From NCBI GenBank assembly GCA_945889575.1, contig CAMDBY010000053.1, positions 1 through 10,098 of the forward strand: DNA of 10,098 bases, in the 5' to 3' direction. The notes under the pieces are model-generated. The model saw only the letters and a program-made list of their open reading frames with translations, had not been told where the DNA came from and did not search any database. Shown piece by piece: positions 1-6,505 of the stretch. The stretch's first letter is position 1. Every line of letters starts with the position of its first letter. The position numbers and the translations under genes are program-made. This stretch comes from Bifidobacterium breve. Lineage in GTDB: Bacteria > Actinomycetota > Acidimicrobiia > Acidimicrobiales > Ilumatobacteraceae.

Positions 1-56
1 GCAACAGAAGTATAAAAATCTTCTGGTTTTAGATTCGTGATGTCGTTGTTAGTCAT
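1..56 (-). CDS. Start of an unidentified protein, cut by window edge
   Basis: Only the first 18 codons are visible, beginning MTNNDITNLKPEDFYTSV. That is too little to assign a family, and I do not recognise it. The ATG at 56-54 follows the TGA stop of the ThrH-like gene with one base between them (TGAAATG on the minus strand). The two are therefore almost certainly one transcript, and translation of this gene probably depends on ribosomes finishing the upstream one. No separate Shine-Dalgarno motif can be evaluated because the upstream bases are coding. Function unknown. Confidence 0.6.
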   Translation of the reverse strand, partial: MTNNDITNLKPEDFYTSV

Positions 57-57
57 T

Positions 58-684
58 TCATACCCCCAAAGCAGAAGTGAGATGTTTGAATAAATCGTCG
101 TAGGTATCTAACGCAAGAAACTGCGGAAACTCTTTTTTGATGTTGTCAGGTGCGTGGAAGAGAAATCCGGCATCAGCTGCACCCAGCATTGCGGTGTCAT
201 TGTAAGAATCTCCGGCAGCGGCTACTCGATAGTTCAGGCCCTTGAACGCTTGTACCGCTAGTCGCTTCTGGTCTGCTTGGCGTAGTTCAAAATCCACAAT
301 GCGATTCTCTTTCACAATGAGTCTGTGGCAGAACAGTGTTGGCCAATGCAGTTGGCGCATGAATGGGCGACCGAACTGTTCAAACGTGTCAGACAAGATG
401 ATCACTTGTGTGCGTTCACGCAACGCATCAAGAAAATCAATCGCGCCATCCATAGGGGAGAGTTCTGCAATGACTGACTCAATGCGGCTCATAGTGAGGC
501 CATGCTTATTCAGAATCTCAATACGTGACTTCAGAAGAAGGTCGTAATTGGGTTCGTCACGTGTGGTGCGACGAAGTTCCGGAATTCCAGTGCTTTCTGC
601 AACTGCAATCCAGATTTCAGGAATCAAGACTCCTTCAAGATCAAGCGTGACGATTCCTTGGTGGGGGGAGGTTGCAACTGCCAT
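58..684 (-). CDS. thrH: ThrH-like phosphoserine phosphatase / homoserine phosphotransferase (HAD family)
   Basis: This 208-residue protein matches the Pseudomonas ThrH family along its length (the P. aeruginosa protein is about 205 residues). ThrH is a HAD-fold enzyme that dephosphorylates phosphoserine and can pass the phosphate to homoserine, linking serine and threonine synthesis in the cytoplasm. Visible motifs are DLEGVLIPEIWIA with the nucleophile Asp15, motif II ILSDTF with Ser98, Lys140 in DQKR, and motif IV GDSYNDTAML with Asp159 and Asp163. The family marker HAPDNIKKEFPQF lies near the C-terminus. The reading frame extends upstream to a GTG at 723. I chose the ATG at 684 because it gives the family length, and because a GAGAAT hexamer sits 6 bases before it, matching the leaderless layout of neighbouring genes. 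It is divergent from the SRPBCC gene across 48 bases and is followed one base after its stop by another gene. Substrate is inferred from homology. Confidence 0.9.
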   Translation of the reverse strand: MAVATSPHQGIVTLDLEGVLIPEIWIAVAESTGIPELRRTTRDEPNYDLLLKSRIEILNKHGLTMSRIESVIAELSPMDGAIDFLDALRERTQVIILSDTFEQFGRPFMRQLHWPTLFCHRLIVKENRIVDFELRQADQKRLAVQAFKGLNYRVAAAGDSYNDTAMLGAADAGFLFHAPDNIKKEFPQFLALDTYDDLFKHLTSALGV

Positions 685-690
685 TTCTCT

Positions 691-696
691 ATTCTC
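691..696 (-). promoter_or_regulatory. Possible -10 element for thrH, leaderless type
   Basis: GAGAAT read on the minus strand, with six bases to the ATG at 684. It departs from TANNNT at the first base but keeps A2 and the AAT end, and the distance equals that of the stronger examples in this window. Weak on its own; it lies in the 48-base region shared with the divergent SRPBCC gene. Confidence 0.35.
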
Positions 697-720
697 GCAT
701 GTGGTTCTGGATTGTCGTGA

Positions 721-726
721 CACAAT
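721..726 (+). promoter_or_regulatory. Likely -10 element for the SRPBCC gene, leaderless type
   Basis: CACAAT followed by AGGGAC and then the ATG at 733. Only the first base departs from the TANAAT form. The AGGG in the spacer could be read as a short Shine-Dalgarno core, but it lies only two bases from the ATG, too close to work well. A leaderless start is the better reading. Confidence 0.45.
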
Positions 727-732
727 AGGGAC

Positions 733-1191
733 ATGACTTATCCCGTATCAGTAACCCGTGACATTGCAGCTAGCCCCGAAAAAGTTTGGGCACTAGTAAC
801 TGACCTCCCTCGCATGGGGGAATGGTCGCCTGAGAATCAGGGAGGCGAGTGGGCAAAAGGCGCTACCGGCCCTGCGGTTGGTGCTCGATTCAGTGGCAAG
901 AACAAGAACGGCAAAAAGTCGTGGTCAACTTCAGTTGAAGTGAACGTTTATGACGCACCGAAGAAGTTTTCTTTTGGTCTGATGGCTCTTGGTAAAAACT
1001 GGTGTGACTGGATCTATGAGATAGAGCCAACTGCAACAGGTTGTCGTGTGACACACAGTTGGGATGACCACCGTGCATCATGGGCAGACTTCTTAGGAAA
1101 ACTTGTTAGTGGTGTTTCGAATCGCGCAACGCATAACCGCGCGAACATGGAAATCACTCTCGACAAATTGGCAGCTGCAGCAGTTAGCTGA
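733..1191 (+). CDS. SRPBCC (START/polyketide cyclase-like) family protein
   Basis: A 152-residue cytoplasmic protein with the START/Bet v1-like helix-grip pattern. It opens with YPVSVTRDIAASPEKVWALVTDLPRMGEWSP, the usual beta strand, ASPExVW helix and W-SP turn of polyketide cyclase/dehydrase-type SRPBCC proteins. In the middle are strands with G-ARFSGKNKNGKK-W and the phrase WIYEIEPTATGCRVTHSW. A long C-terminal helix runs from about residue 120. These proteins form a hydrophobic pocket for a small ligand, but the sequence does not identify the ligand or show an enzyme active site. The start is fixed by the first strand and by the CACAAT hexamer 6 bases upstream. Its TGA stop abuts the stop of the convergent fucosidase with no base between them. 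Confidence 0.85.
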   Translation: MTYPVSVTRDIAASPEKVWALVTDLPRMGEWSPENQGGEWAKGATGPAVGARFSGKNKNGKKSWSTSVEVNVYDAPKKFSFGLMALGKNWCDWIYEIEPTATGCRVTHSWDDHRASWADFLGKLVSGVSNRATHNRANMEITLDKLAAAAVS

Positions 1192-2532
1192 TTACTTAAT
1201 CCGCAAAGTGAAGGCTGGAGAAGAATCTGGTCGGTACGGCAAAATAACGTCGTCACCAATACGCGAGAGTTGATGGTCGTATCCCAACAAATAGGTATCG
1301 CCTGTGGGTAGCCCGGCGATGCTGACATTTTTTGAACTCGGACGACCAAGAACCATTGCATATGTGAAGCCATCGGCTCCACGAGTGAGTCGAACAGTGT
1401 CGCCATCTGATGTTCGTAGTTCTGAAATTTCATGTGGATGAGAGGCGTAAATTGCAGCACCATTGATCTGTAACCATTGGCCAATTGCTAGCAGCCGCTC
1501 TTGCTGTATCCAGGGAATTTCACCTGATGCCATGGGGCCAACATTGAGCAAGAAGTTGCCACCTGCTGCAACAATGTTGATGAGCATGTGAATTAGTTCA
1601 GTTGACGATGCATACGACGAATCATCTTCTTGTTCGTTGTAACCAAAGCTTGTACCGATACCTCGACACACTTCGAATTTCTTTCCTTCAAGCGGTGGAG
1701 TAGTGGTGTATTCAGGTGTCACAAAGTCAGCGTGAGCAGTGCCTTGCATCACGCCAAGAAAATCAAAACGGTCGTTTACAACACCTTCTGGGTTCGTGTT
1801 GTAGAAGTGCGCGAAGAGATCTGCGGCACCGGCACCAAAACCTGGATACCCAATGTCGTTCCACAACACGTCAGGCGAGTATCGGCTAATTAGTTCGCGA
1901 TAATGCGCATCAACGTATCCGTGGTACACGTCATCCTGGGGAATGGCCTTGTATAACGATGCCCATCCGTCAATACCGAGACCTTGAAATGTCCAGTCAA
2001 TGCCGCCTGAGTAATACAGACCTAATCGCAAACCATGTGAGCGAATTGCCTCTGCACATTCACCCACGATGTCTCGCGTTGACGTCCATTGCGGGCCTTT
2101 GTGCGGATTCGGTGTTTTGCTCGGCCACAACAGGACGCCATCGTGGTGCTTAGTTCCCATCACGCAATATTTCGCACCTGATGCTGCGAATAAATCGCCC
2201 CATCGTTCTGGTTGCCAGCCTTGTGATGCTTCAAAAAACTGGGGGACAAAATCTTCGTACGGTTGATCGCCGTATTTTTCTGCGTGATGTAAGGCAGCGG
2301 GAGATCCAGGGGTTTGTAGTGAGTTCCAGTACCACTCGGAATACGGACTCTCTGTGAAGGCTTCACGTTCACCTTTTTCGGCAGCCAAGGTAAATGGGTC
2401 ATCAGAAACTGGGGCAAATGCCGGGATGGTTGAGGAAAACCAATGCACGAAAATACCGAATTTTGCACCGTCGTACCATTGCGGAACCGCATGTGATTTC
2501 AATGACTCAAGATCTGATGTGTATTGCCCCAT
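1192..2532 (-). CDS. GH29 alpha-L-fucosidase, cytoplasmic
   Basis: A 446-residue glycoside hydrolase family 29 enzyme that would release alpha-linked L-fucose with retention of configuration. Family landmarks are in order: WYDGAKFGIFVHW (His30), KHHDGVLLWPSKTPN (residues 128-142), the GLYYSGGIDW strand, and PDVLWNDIGYP, in which Asp226 is the expected nucleophile. Glu274 in VTPEY is the likely acid/base residue. Near the C-terminus comes the conserved GGNFLLNVGPMASGEIP segment, then a short beta domain. Asp226 and Glu274 are close to the numbering known for the Thermotoga maritima enzyme. No signal peptide is visible, so the enzyme should act inside the cell on imported fuco-oligosaccharides. 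I chose the ATG at 2532 over an upstream TTG at 2550 because the alternative lies across a TACCGT hexamer sitting 6 bases before the ATG. No fucose transport or breakdown genes are in the window, and substrate linkage cannot be read from sequence. Confidence 0.93.
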   Translation of the reverse strand: MGQYTSDLESLKSHAVPQWYDGAKFGIFVHWFSSTIPAFAPVSDDPFTLAAEKGEREAFTESPYSEWYWNSLQTPGSPAALHHAEKYGDQPYEDFVPQFFEASQGWQPERWGDLFAASGAKYCVMGTKHHDGVLLWPSKTPNPHKGPQWTSTRDIVGECAEAIRSHGLRLGLYYSGGIDWTFQGLGIDGWASLYKAIPQDDVYHGYVDAHYRELISRYSPDVLWNDIGYPGFGAGAADLFAHFYNTNPEGVVNDRFDFLGVMQGTAHADFVTPEYTTTPPLEGKKFEVCRGIGTSFGYNEQEDDSSYASSTELIHMLINIVAAGGNFLLNVGPMASGEIPWIQQERLLAIGQWLQINGAAIYASHPHEISELRTSDGDTVRLTRGADGFTYAMVLGRPSSKNVSIAGLPTGDTYLLGYDHQLSRIGDDVILPYRPDSSPAFTLRIK

Positions 2533-2538
2533 TGCCTT

Positions 2539-2544
2539 ACGGTA
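2539..2544 (-). promoter_or_regulatory. -10 element for the fucosidase gene, leaderless type
   Basis: TACCGT on the minus strand, then AAGGCA, then the ATG at 2532. This is a full TANNNT match at 6 bases, placing the expected transcript start on or next to the start codon. A CTGACG at 2565-2560 could be a weak -35, but the 15-base spacing is short. Confidence 0.6.
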
Positions 2545-2617
2545 GACCAATAATTAGGACGTCAGGTTGTTGGAATAGACCCGTTATATAAAGGTATGCA
2601 AGGCTGATATCCGAACC

Positions 2618-2622
2618 GGAGG
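2618..2622 (+). promoter_or_regulatory. Strong Shine-Dalgarno site of the enoyl-CoA hydratase gene
   Basis: GGAGG followed by TACATC and the ATG at 2629. It is one of only two strong Shine-Dalgarno sites in the window, so this gene is translated from a leader, unlike most of its neighbours. An AT-rich patch upstream (TATAAA at 2587-2592, TATGCA at 2595-2600) may hold the -10, but neither has a convincing -35. Confidence 0.75.
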
Positions 2623-2628
2623 TACATC

Positions 2629-3372
2629 ATGGAAATTCTCACAGAACTCACCAACAACATTCTTGTCATCACTTTGAATCGACCTGAGGCAGGAAATTCA
2701 CTTAACGGGGCACTCAGCGAAGGTCTTTCCAATGCATTGTCTGATGCAGCAACTAATCCAGAAGTGCGCGCCATTATTGTTACCGGTGCTGGCGAAAAGA
2801 TTTTCTGTGCGGGCATGGACTTGAAGGCCTTTGCTGCTGGTGAAGATCTTGCAAAAATCGGGATGGGTTTCACGGCACTACGCAATTGCACTAAGCCATT
2901 GATTGCAGCAGTCAACGGTCATGCTCTTGCCGGTGGTTTTGAGGTTGTCATGTTGTGTGACTTGATTGTTTCCATCGAAACTGCACGTTTTGGAATTCCT
3001 GAAGTAAAGCGCGGACTATTTGCTGCTGGTGGTGGTGTGCGTTTACCAGCACGCATCCCGTTGGCAGTTGCAATGGAAATGGGTTTGACAGGTGACCCTA
3101 TTGACGCTGCTCGCGCGAAAGAATTGGGTCTTATTAATCAAGTTGTACCTGCTGCCGAATTGCTGGAGGCTGCGTTGGCACTTGCTGCACGTATCACGGT
3201 GAATGGGCCACTTGCAGTGCAGGCAACAAAGCAACTCATGCTTGATGAGATAGGCGATGGCAATCCTGCTTTGTTGGGTCAACTTCAGCGTTCAGTGTTT
3301 AGCAGCGAAGATGCCAAAGAAGGTCCTCGTGCGTTTGCCGAGAAGCGTGCACCTAATTGGCAGGGTAAATAG
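2629..3372 (+). CDS. Enoyl-CoA hydratase/isomerase (crotonase family)
   Basis: A 247-residue crotonase-fold protein, slightly short for the roughly 250-260 usual in the family. The oxyanion-hole segments are FCAGMDLK (59-66) and NGHALAGGFE (96-105). Both acidic residues used for water addition are present, Glu105 in GGFEVVMLCD and Glu125 in IPEVKRG, spaced 20 apart as in rat mitochondrial enoyl-CoA hydratase. A true hydratase of trans-2-enoyl-CoA is therefore plausible. Chain length and pathway (fatty acid, amino acid or aromatic breakdown) cannot be told; crotonase family members also include isomerases and hydrolases. The start has a GGAGG site 6 bases upstream. The tryptophan dioxygenase gene begins 42 bases downstream with its own promoter motif, so the two need not share a transcript. 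Confidence 0.9.
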   Translation: MEILTELTNNILVITLNRPEAGNSLNGALSEGLSNALSDAATNPEVRAIIVTGAGEKIFCAGMDLKAFAAGEDLAKIGMGFTALRNCTKPLIAAVNGHALAGGFEVVMLCDLIVSIETARFGIPEVKRGLFAAGGGVRLPARIPLAVAMEMGLTGDPIDAARAKELGLINQVVPAAELLEAALALAARITVNGPLAVQATKQLMLDEIGDGNPALLGQLQRSVFSSEDAKEGPRAFAEKRAPNWQGK

Positions 3373-3402
3373 TCTCTTGACTGTGGGTGTTGATTCTTCG
3401 CC

Positions 3403-3408
3403 TACCAT
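3403..3408 (+). promoter_or_regulatory. -10 element for tryptophan 2,3-dioxygenase, leaderless type
   Basis: TACCAT, then TACGCC, then the GTG at 3415: a full TANNNT match at 6 bases. TTGACT at 3377-3382 resembles a -35, although the spacing of 20 bases is longer than ideal. No Shine-Dalgarno motif precedes the GTG. Confidence 0.6.
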
Positions 3409-3414
3409 TACGCC

Positions 3415-4236
3415 GTGACACAGAATTCCGGCGAAGATGCCTCAACATTTCAATCCTCCACTACGTACTCGTCGTATTTGCGAGTCGATGAACTGTTGTC
3501 ATTGCAGACTCCTTTGTCTGATAACCCTGAACATGATGAATTGTTGTTCATTGTTATCCATCAGAGTTATGAACTGTGGTTCAAATCGATACTTCACGAG
3601 ATGGCACGTGCTCAGGAATTATTGATACAGGGTCTCACGCACCCAGTTCTTGCTGCATTAGGACGAGTACGAACAATTCTGAAAGTGCTCGTTGGTCAAG
3701 TCGACATTTTGGAAACAATGACACCCTTACAGTTCAATACTTTTCGTGATCGACTTGAGGCAGCGAGCGGTTTTCAGTCGGGGCAATTTCGAGAAATTGA
3801 AGCAGTTCTTGGTCGGCGTGATTCGTCGATGGTCGCCCATTATTCTCCCACTAGCGACATGCATAAAAGAATTTCTTTGGCGATGTCGCGACCATCGTTG
3901 TGGGATTCGGTTCTGCGATATTTAGAACTTCGATCGCACCACATTCCTCGTGATATTTTGAATCGAGATGTGAGCGCGCCGTATGCGGCACATGATGAGG
4001 TGCAACAAGCATTGATCGCCGCTTATCGAACTGACCCAGAGGCGGCGTTATTGCTGGAGCGCCTTGTCGATATAGATGAAGGTTTACAAGAGTGGCGTTA
4101 CCGTCACGTGAAGATGGTGGAACGCACCATTGGCATGAAAATGGGTACTGGTGGATCTTCTGGCGCTAAGTACCTCATCGATACGTTGTTTAATCCTGTA
4201 TTTCCCGATTTATGGAACGTGCGAGTGCAGTTCTAG
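3415..4236 (+). CDS. kynA: Tryptophan 2,3-dioxygenase
   Basis: A 273-residue heme enzyme that opens the indole ring of L-tryptophan with O2 to give N-formylkynurenine, the first step of the kynurenine route. Landmarks are TTYSSYLRVDELLSLQ at the N-terminus, DELLFIVIHQSYELWFK with active-site His49 (His55 in the Xanthomonas enzyme), and FRDRLEAASGFQSGQFREIE with Arg111, which holds the substrate carboxylate. Near the C-terminus, EWRYRHVKMVERTIG carries His231 as the axial heme ligand, and GTGGSSG contains Thr245, 14 residues after the heme His as in the Xanthomonas enzyme. All key residues are kept, so it should be active. It starts with GTG, chosen because TACCAT lies 6 bases upstream. No formamidase or kynureninase gene is visible here, so its product must be handled by genes elsewhere. 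Confidence 0.95.
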   Translation: MTQNSGEDASTFQSSTTYSSYLRVDELLSLQTPLSDNPEHDELLFIVIHQSYELWFKSILHEMARAQELLIQGLTHPVLAALGRVRTILKVLVGQVDILETMTPLQFNTFRDRLEAASGFQSGQFREIEAVLGRRDSSMVAHYSPTSDMHKRISLAMSRPSLWDSVLRYLELRSHHIPRDILNRDVSAPYAAHDEVQQALIAAYRTDPEAALLLERLVDIDEGLQEWRYRHVKMVERTIGMKMGTGGSSGAKYLIDTLFNPVFPDLWNVRVQF

Positions 4237-4244
4237 GGCGTTGC

Positions 4245-4250
4245 TAGTGT
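4245..4250 (+). promoter_or_regulatory. -10 element for the VOC gene, leaderless type
   Basis: TAGTGT, then TCAGTTC, then the ATG at 4258: a full TANNNT match at 7 bases. The gap after the tryptophan dioxygenase stop is only 21 bases, so read-through from the upstream gene is also possible. No Shine-Dalgarno motif is present. Confidence 0.5.
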
Positions 4251-4257
4251 TCAGTTC

Positions 4258-4662
4258 ATGACAAAAGCAATTCTCACAAAAGACTCCATCGACCTTGGCA
4301 TCGTTGTATGCGATGCGGATGCATCCTTGGCTTTTTATCGCGACACTCTTGGTTTCTCATTCGAGGGTGAAATGCCAATGCCAGGCGGTGGAACGATGTA
4401 TCGCATCTTGGCCGGCACCACTTTGTTGAAGTTGGTAAAGGCCAATAACGATCCTGCAAAAGCAGCAGGCGGCGGCATCACAGGTGCATGCGGGTATCGC
4501 TATTTCACACTGAGTGTCAGCAATCTCGAAGAAATTACGACTGCGTGCGGAACAGCTGGATACAAAGTTGTTGTACCCCCGCGCGAAATTCGTCCAGGAA
4601 TCAGTATCTCCATAGTGGAAGACCCAGATGGCAACTGGGTTGAGTTTCTTCAGTCCGCGTAG
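4258..4662 (+). CDS. VOC (glyoxalase/bleomycin-resistance fold) protein with poorly kept metal site
   Basis: A 134-residue single-unit vicinal oxygen chelate protein with two beta-alpha-beta-beta-beta modules. The first module is DLGIVVCDADASLAFYRDTLGF (12-33) leading to YRILAGTTLLKLVK (48-61). The second runs from YFTLSVSNLEEI (82-93) to VEDPDGNWVEFLQ (120-132). Metal ligands of active members are usually His or Glu at four positions. By eye, the first aligns with Asp12, the second near Lys58, the third with Tyr82, and only Glu129 is kept. It may therefore lack classical metal-dependent activity, or use a different site such as ligand binding. The gene lies 21 bases after tryptophan dioxygenase but has its own -10-like motif. 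Its end overlaps the convergent ribokinase end by 13 bases. Substrate unknown. Confidence 0.85.
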   Translation: MTKAILTKDSIDLGIVVCDADASLAFYRDTLGFSFEGEMPMPGGGTMYRILAGTTLLKLVKANNDPAKAAGGGITGACGYRYFTLSVSNLEEITTACGTAGYKVVVPPREIRPGISISIVEDPDGNWVEFLQSA

Positions 4663-5525
4663 AGCGACATAACCGCTGCACGTTGAGGCAGTGAAGGGAC
4701 AGCGCCAGGAACAGTGGTGGCAAGTGCGCCTGCAATAGATGCGATCTCTGATGCGTGGTGAATATCAGTACCACGTGCTATTTCTGCGCACAGCGCACCG
4801 ACGAATGCGTCTCCTGCTCCAACAGTGTCAATGGCATCGACCGTGTATGGTGCGATCGGTGTTGTAGACGTGGCATTTGATATTTCAGCGCCACGTTCGC
4901 CCAATGTGGTGATGACTGTTGTGACTCCGACACCCAGTAGGACCTGAGTGCCACCCAGTGCTGCGGATTCGGTTTCGTTTGGTACTGCAATGTCACAGAG
5001 CGACAAGAGTTCATGTGAGAGCGGAGTTGCAGGTGCTGGATTCAGAACTGTTATTGAATTTTGTAGGCGTGCTTGTGTAAGTACATCGATAACGACAGGA
5101 AGTGGTATCTCTAATTGAGTGAGTAACACTTTTGTGCGAGGAACTGTGATTGCGGTGTCACCAAGATGTGCATTCGCTCCAGCCACAATGACAATGGTGT
5201 TTTCGCCATTTGCATCAACTGTGATGAACGCTCGACCAGTTGGCGCATCAATAGTCTTTAGTTGCGTTGTATCGACACCTTCGGACTCGAGTAGTTCTCT
5301 CAACATTGTGCCGGCACTGTCATTTCCGACGCATCCGATAAATGCAACACGAGCACCCATGCGGGCACATGCCACAGCTTGATTAAGGCCTTTGCCGCCG
5401 GCATGTTCTGCATAGGTAACGGCACGAAGAGTTTCTCCGGGCGAGGGGAGACGGGTGGTGGTGCTGACAAGGTCAAGATTGCAACTACCCACAACCACGA
5501 CATCAAATTCGGTGGAATCTCCCAT
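4650..5525 (-). CDS. rbsK: Ribokinase (PfkB family)
   Basis: A 291-residue PfkB-family sugar kinase that would convert ribose and ATP to ribose 5-phosphate in the cytoplasm. It begins with VVVVGSCNLDLVSTT, where Asp18 is the usual ribose contact. GGKGLNQAVACARMG (43-57) is PfkB signature 1, LNPAPATP and PNETESAAL lie mid-protein, and DTVGAGDAFVGAL is signature 2 with catalytic base Asp239. The C-terminal PSLPQRAAV matches ribokinases specifically. It is shorter than the roughly 309 residues of E. coli RbsK, mostly between the NETE motif and the ATP loop. The ATG at 5525 has only a weak GAGAGT hexamer 6 bases upstream. It is divergent, across 37 bases, from a nucleoside hydrolase that would supply its substrate. 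Another pentose or nucleoside could be the true substrate, since family boundaries are loose. Confidence 0.9.
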   Translation of the reverse strand: MGDSTEFDVVVVGSCNLDLVSTTTRLPSPGETLRAVTYAEHAGGKGLNQAVACARMGARVAFIGCVGNDSAGTMLRELLESEGVDTTQLKTIDAPTGRAFITVDANGENTIVIVAGANAHLGDTAITVPRTKVLLTQLEIPLPVVIDVLTQARLQNSITVLNPAPATPLSHELLSLCDIAVPNETESAALGGTQVLLGVGVTTVITTLGERGAEISNATSTTPIAPYTVDAIDTVGAGDAFVGALCAEIARGTDIHHASEIASIAGALATTVPGAVPSLPQRAAVMSLYAD

Positions 5526-5549
5526 CTATGAACTCTCGCATATCGGAAC

Positions 5550-5555
5550 TAAGGT
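5550..5555 (+). promoter_or_regulatory. -10 element for the nucleoside hydrolase gene, leaderless type
   Basis: TAAGGT, then CTGCTAC, then the ATG at 5563: a full TANNNT match at 7 bases. It lies in the 37-base region between two divergent genes, so the ribokinase promoter must overlap or sit very close. Confidence 0.55.
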
Positions 5556-5562
5556 CTGCTAC

Positions 5563-6492
5563 ATGACGGCAAAGTTAAAGATGATTGTTGACTGTGATCC
5601 GGGCCACGACGACGCAATGGCAATAGTTGTTGCTGCTCGACACGCTGATTTACTAGGAGTCACAACTGTCGCAGGGAATGCACCGTTGTCGTCAACCACA
5701 CGAAATGCACGAATAATTCTCGACCTCATTAGTTCGCAGTTACCAGTTCATTCAGGCGCGGATCGACCATTAGTAGCGCCGCCACATACTGCTCAACATG
5801 TTCACGGAGAAAGTGGACTTGATGGCGCTGATCTACCTGAGCCTTCGCGCGGTCCTGATAGCGAAAATGCAGTCGAGTTCATTATCGAAACGTGTCGAAC
5901 CACTGAAGGAGTCTGGCTTGTTCCAATTGGTCCGTTGACAAACATTGCACTGGCGCTTCGTGCAGCACCTGATCTGGGTTCTCGAATTGCGGGCATCTCA
6001 CTGATGGGTGGGGGCACGTTTGGAAATGTGTCTGCGGCAGCTGAGTTCAATCTGTGGGCAGACCCGGAAGCAGCAGACATTGTGTTTCGGTATGGCGGGA
6101 AATTGATGATGAGCGGGCTTGATGTAACGCATCAACTGCAATCAACACCAGAACGCCTTTCTGCTATCCGTCAGATCCCAGGCAAGTTGCCAAAAGTTCT
6201 CGCAGATTTGTTGGCTTTCTATTCGAAGTCCTATATCGAATACCACCTCAATATGACTGGAGCAGCGGTGCATGACCCGTGTGCTGTCCTGGCTCTGACG
6301 CATCCCCATTTATTCACTATTGCGCCGCATCGCGTTGATATTGAGTTGCGCGGTGAACACACCCGTGGAATGACCTTGATTGACAAGCGCCAGTACAAGA
6401 CACCAGTGACCCCAAATTGTGATGTGGTGTGGAATGTAGATGCAGCGCCAGCATTCGATGTGTTGACTGAGGCTATTAACCACTTCGCCTGA
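5563..6492 (+). CDS. Ribonucleoside hydrolase (inosine-uridine preferring family)
   Basis: A 309-residue nucleoside hydrolase that splits the N-glycosidic bond of ribonucleosides to free base and ribose. The calcium-binding signature VDCDPGHDDAMAI (9-21) includes Asp10, Asp16 and Asp17. Further landmarks are VAGNAPLSSTTRNA, HGESGLDG, PIGPLTNIALAL, and the MGGG to AEFNLWADPEAA block that holds ribose. VHDPCAVL carries His237 and Asp238, the usual leaving-group-side His and a metal ligand. The HDPCAV form resembles the Rih pyrimidine-preferring enzymes, but base preference remains a guess. The frame extends upstream to 5455, across the ribokinase start. I chose the ATG at 5563 because the family begins just before the DxDPGxDD motif, and TAAGGT lies 7 bases upstream. 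The divergent ribokinase next door fits a nucleoside-to-ribose 5-phosphate salvage route. The transporter gene starts 13 bases downstream. Confidence 0.93.
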   Translation: MTAKLKMIVDCDPGHDDAMAIVVAARHADLLGVTTVAGNAPLSSTTRNARIILDLISSQLPVHSGADRPLVAPPHTAQHVHGESGLDGADLPEPSRGPDSENAVEFIIETCRTTEGVWLVPIGPLTNIALALRAAPDLGSRIAGISLMGGGTFGNVSAAAEFNLWADPEAADIVFRYGGKLMMSGLDVTHQLQSTPERLSAIRQIPGKLPKVLADLLAFYSKSYIEYHLNMTGAAVHDPCAVLALTHPHLFTIAPHRVDIELRGEHTRGMTLIDKRQYKTPVTPNCDVVWNVDAAPAFDVLTEAINHFA

Positions 6493-6493
6493 C

Positions 6494-6499
6494 TACTAT
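6494..6499 (+). promoter_or_regulatory. -10 element for the MFS transporter gene, leaderless type
   Basis: TACTAT, then TGGTTC, then the ATG at 6506: a full TANNNT match at 6 bases. It begins one base after the nucleoside hydrolase stop codon, so an independent promoter is squeezed into a 13-base gap. Read-through from upstream remains possible as well. Confidence 0.55.
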
Positions 6500-6505
6500 T
6501 GGTTC

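Noticed and set aside
242..547. Open frame of 101 codons antisense to thrH
   Set aside because: It lies wholly within a well-supported gene on the other strand, and its Ser/Arg-rich translation has no domain-like pattern or start signal.
685..723. Longer thrH start at the GTG at 723
   Set aside because: The 13 extra residues are not family-like, and they would run over the promoter of the divergent gene.
1014..1484. Minus-strand frame of 156 codons across the SRPBCC/fucosidase junction
   Set aside because: It overlaps two well-supported genes, and the protein has no recognisable motif or ribosome site.
5455..5562. Longer nucleoside hydrolase start at 5455
   Set aside because: It would add 36 residues before the conserved DxDPGxDD motif and overlap the ribokinase start; the ATG at 5563 has a promoter hexamer.
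6463..6468. TTGACT as a -35 for the first MFS promoter
   Set aside because: It is 25 bases from the -10 candidate, too far for a sigma-70 type promoter, and lies within coding sequence.
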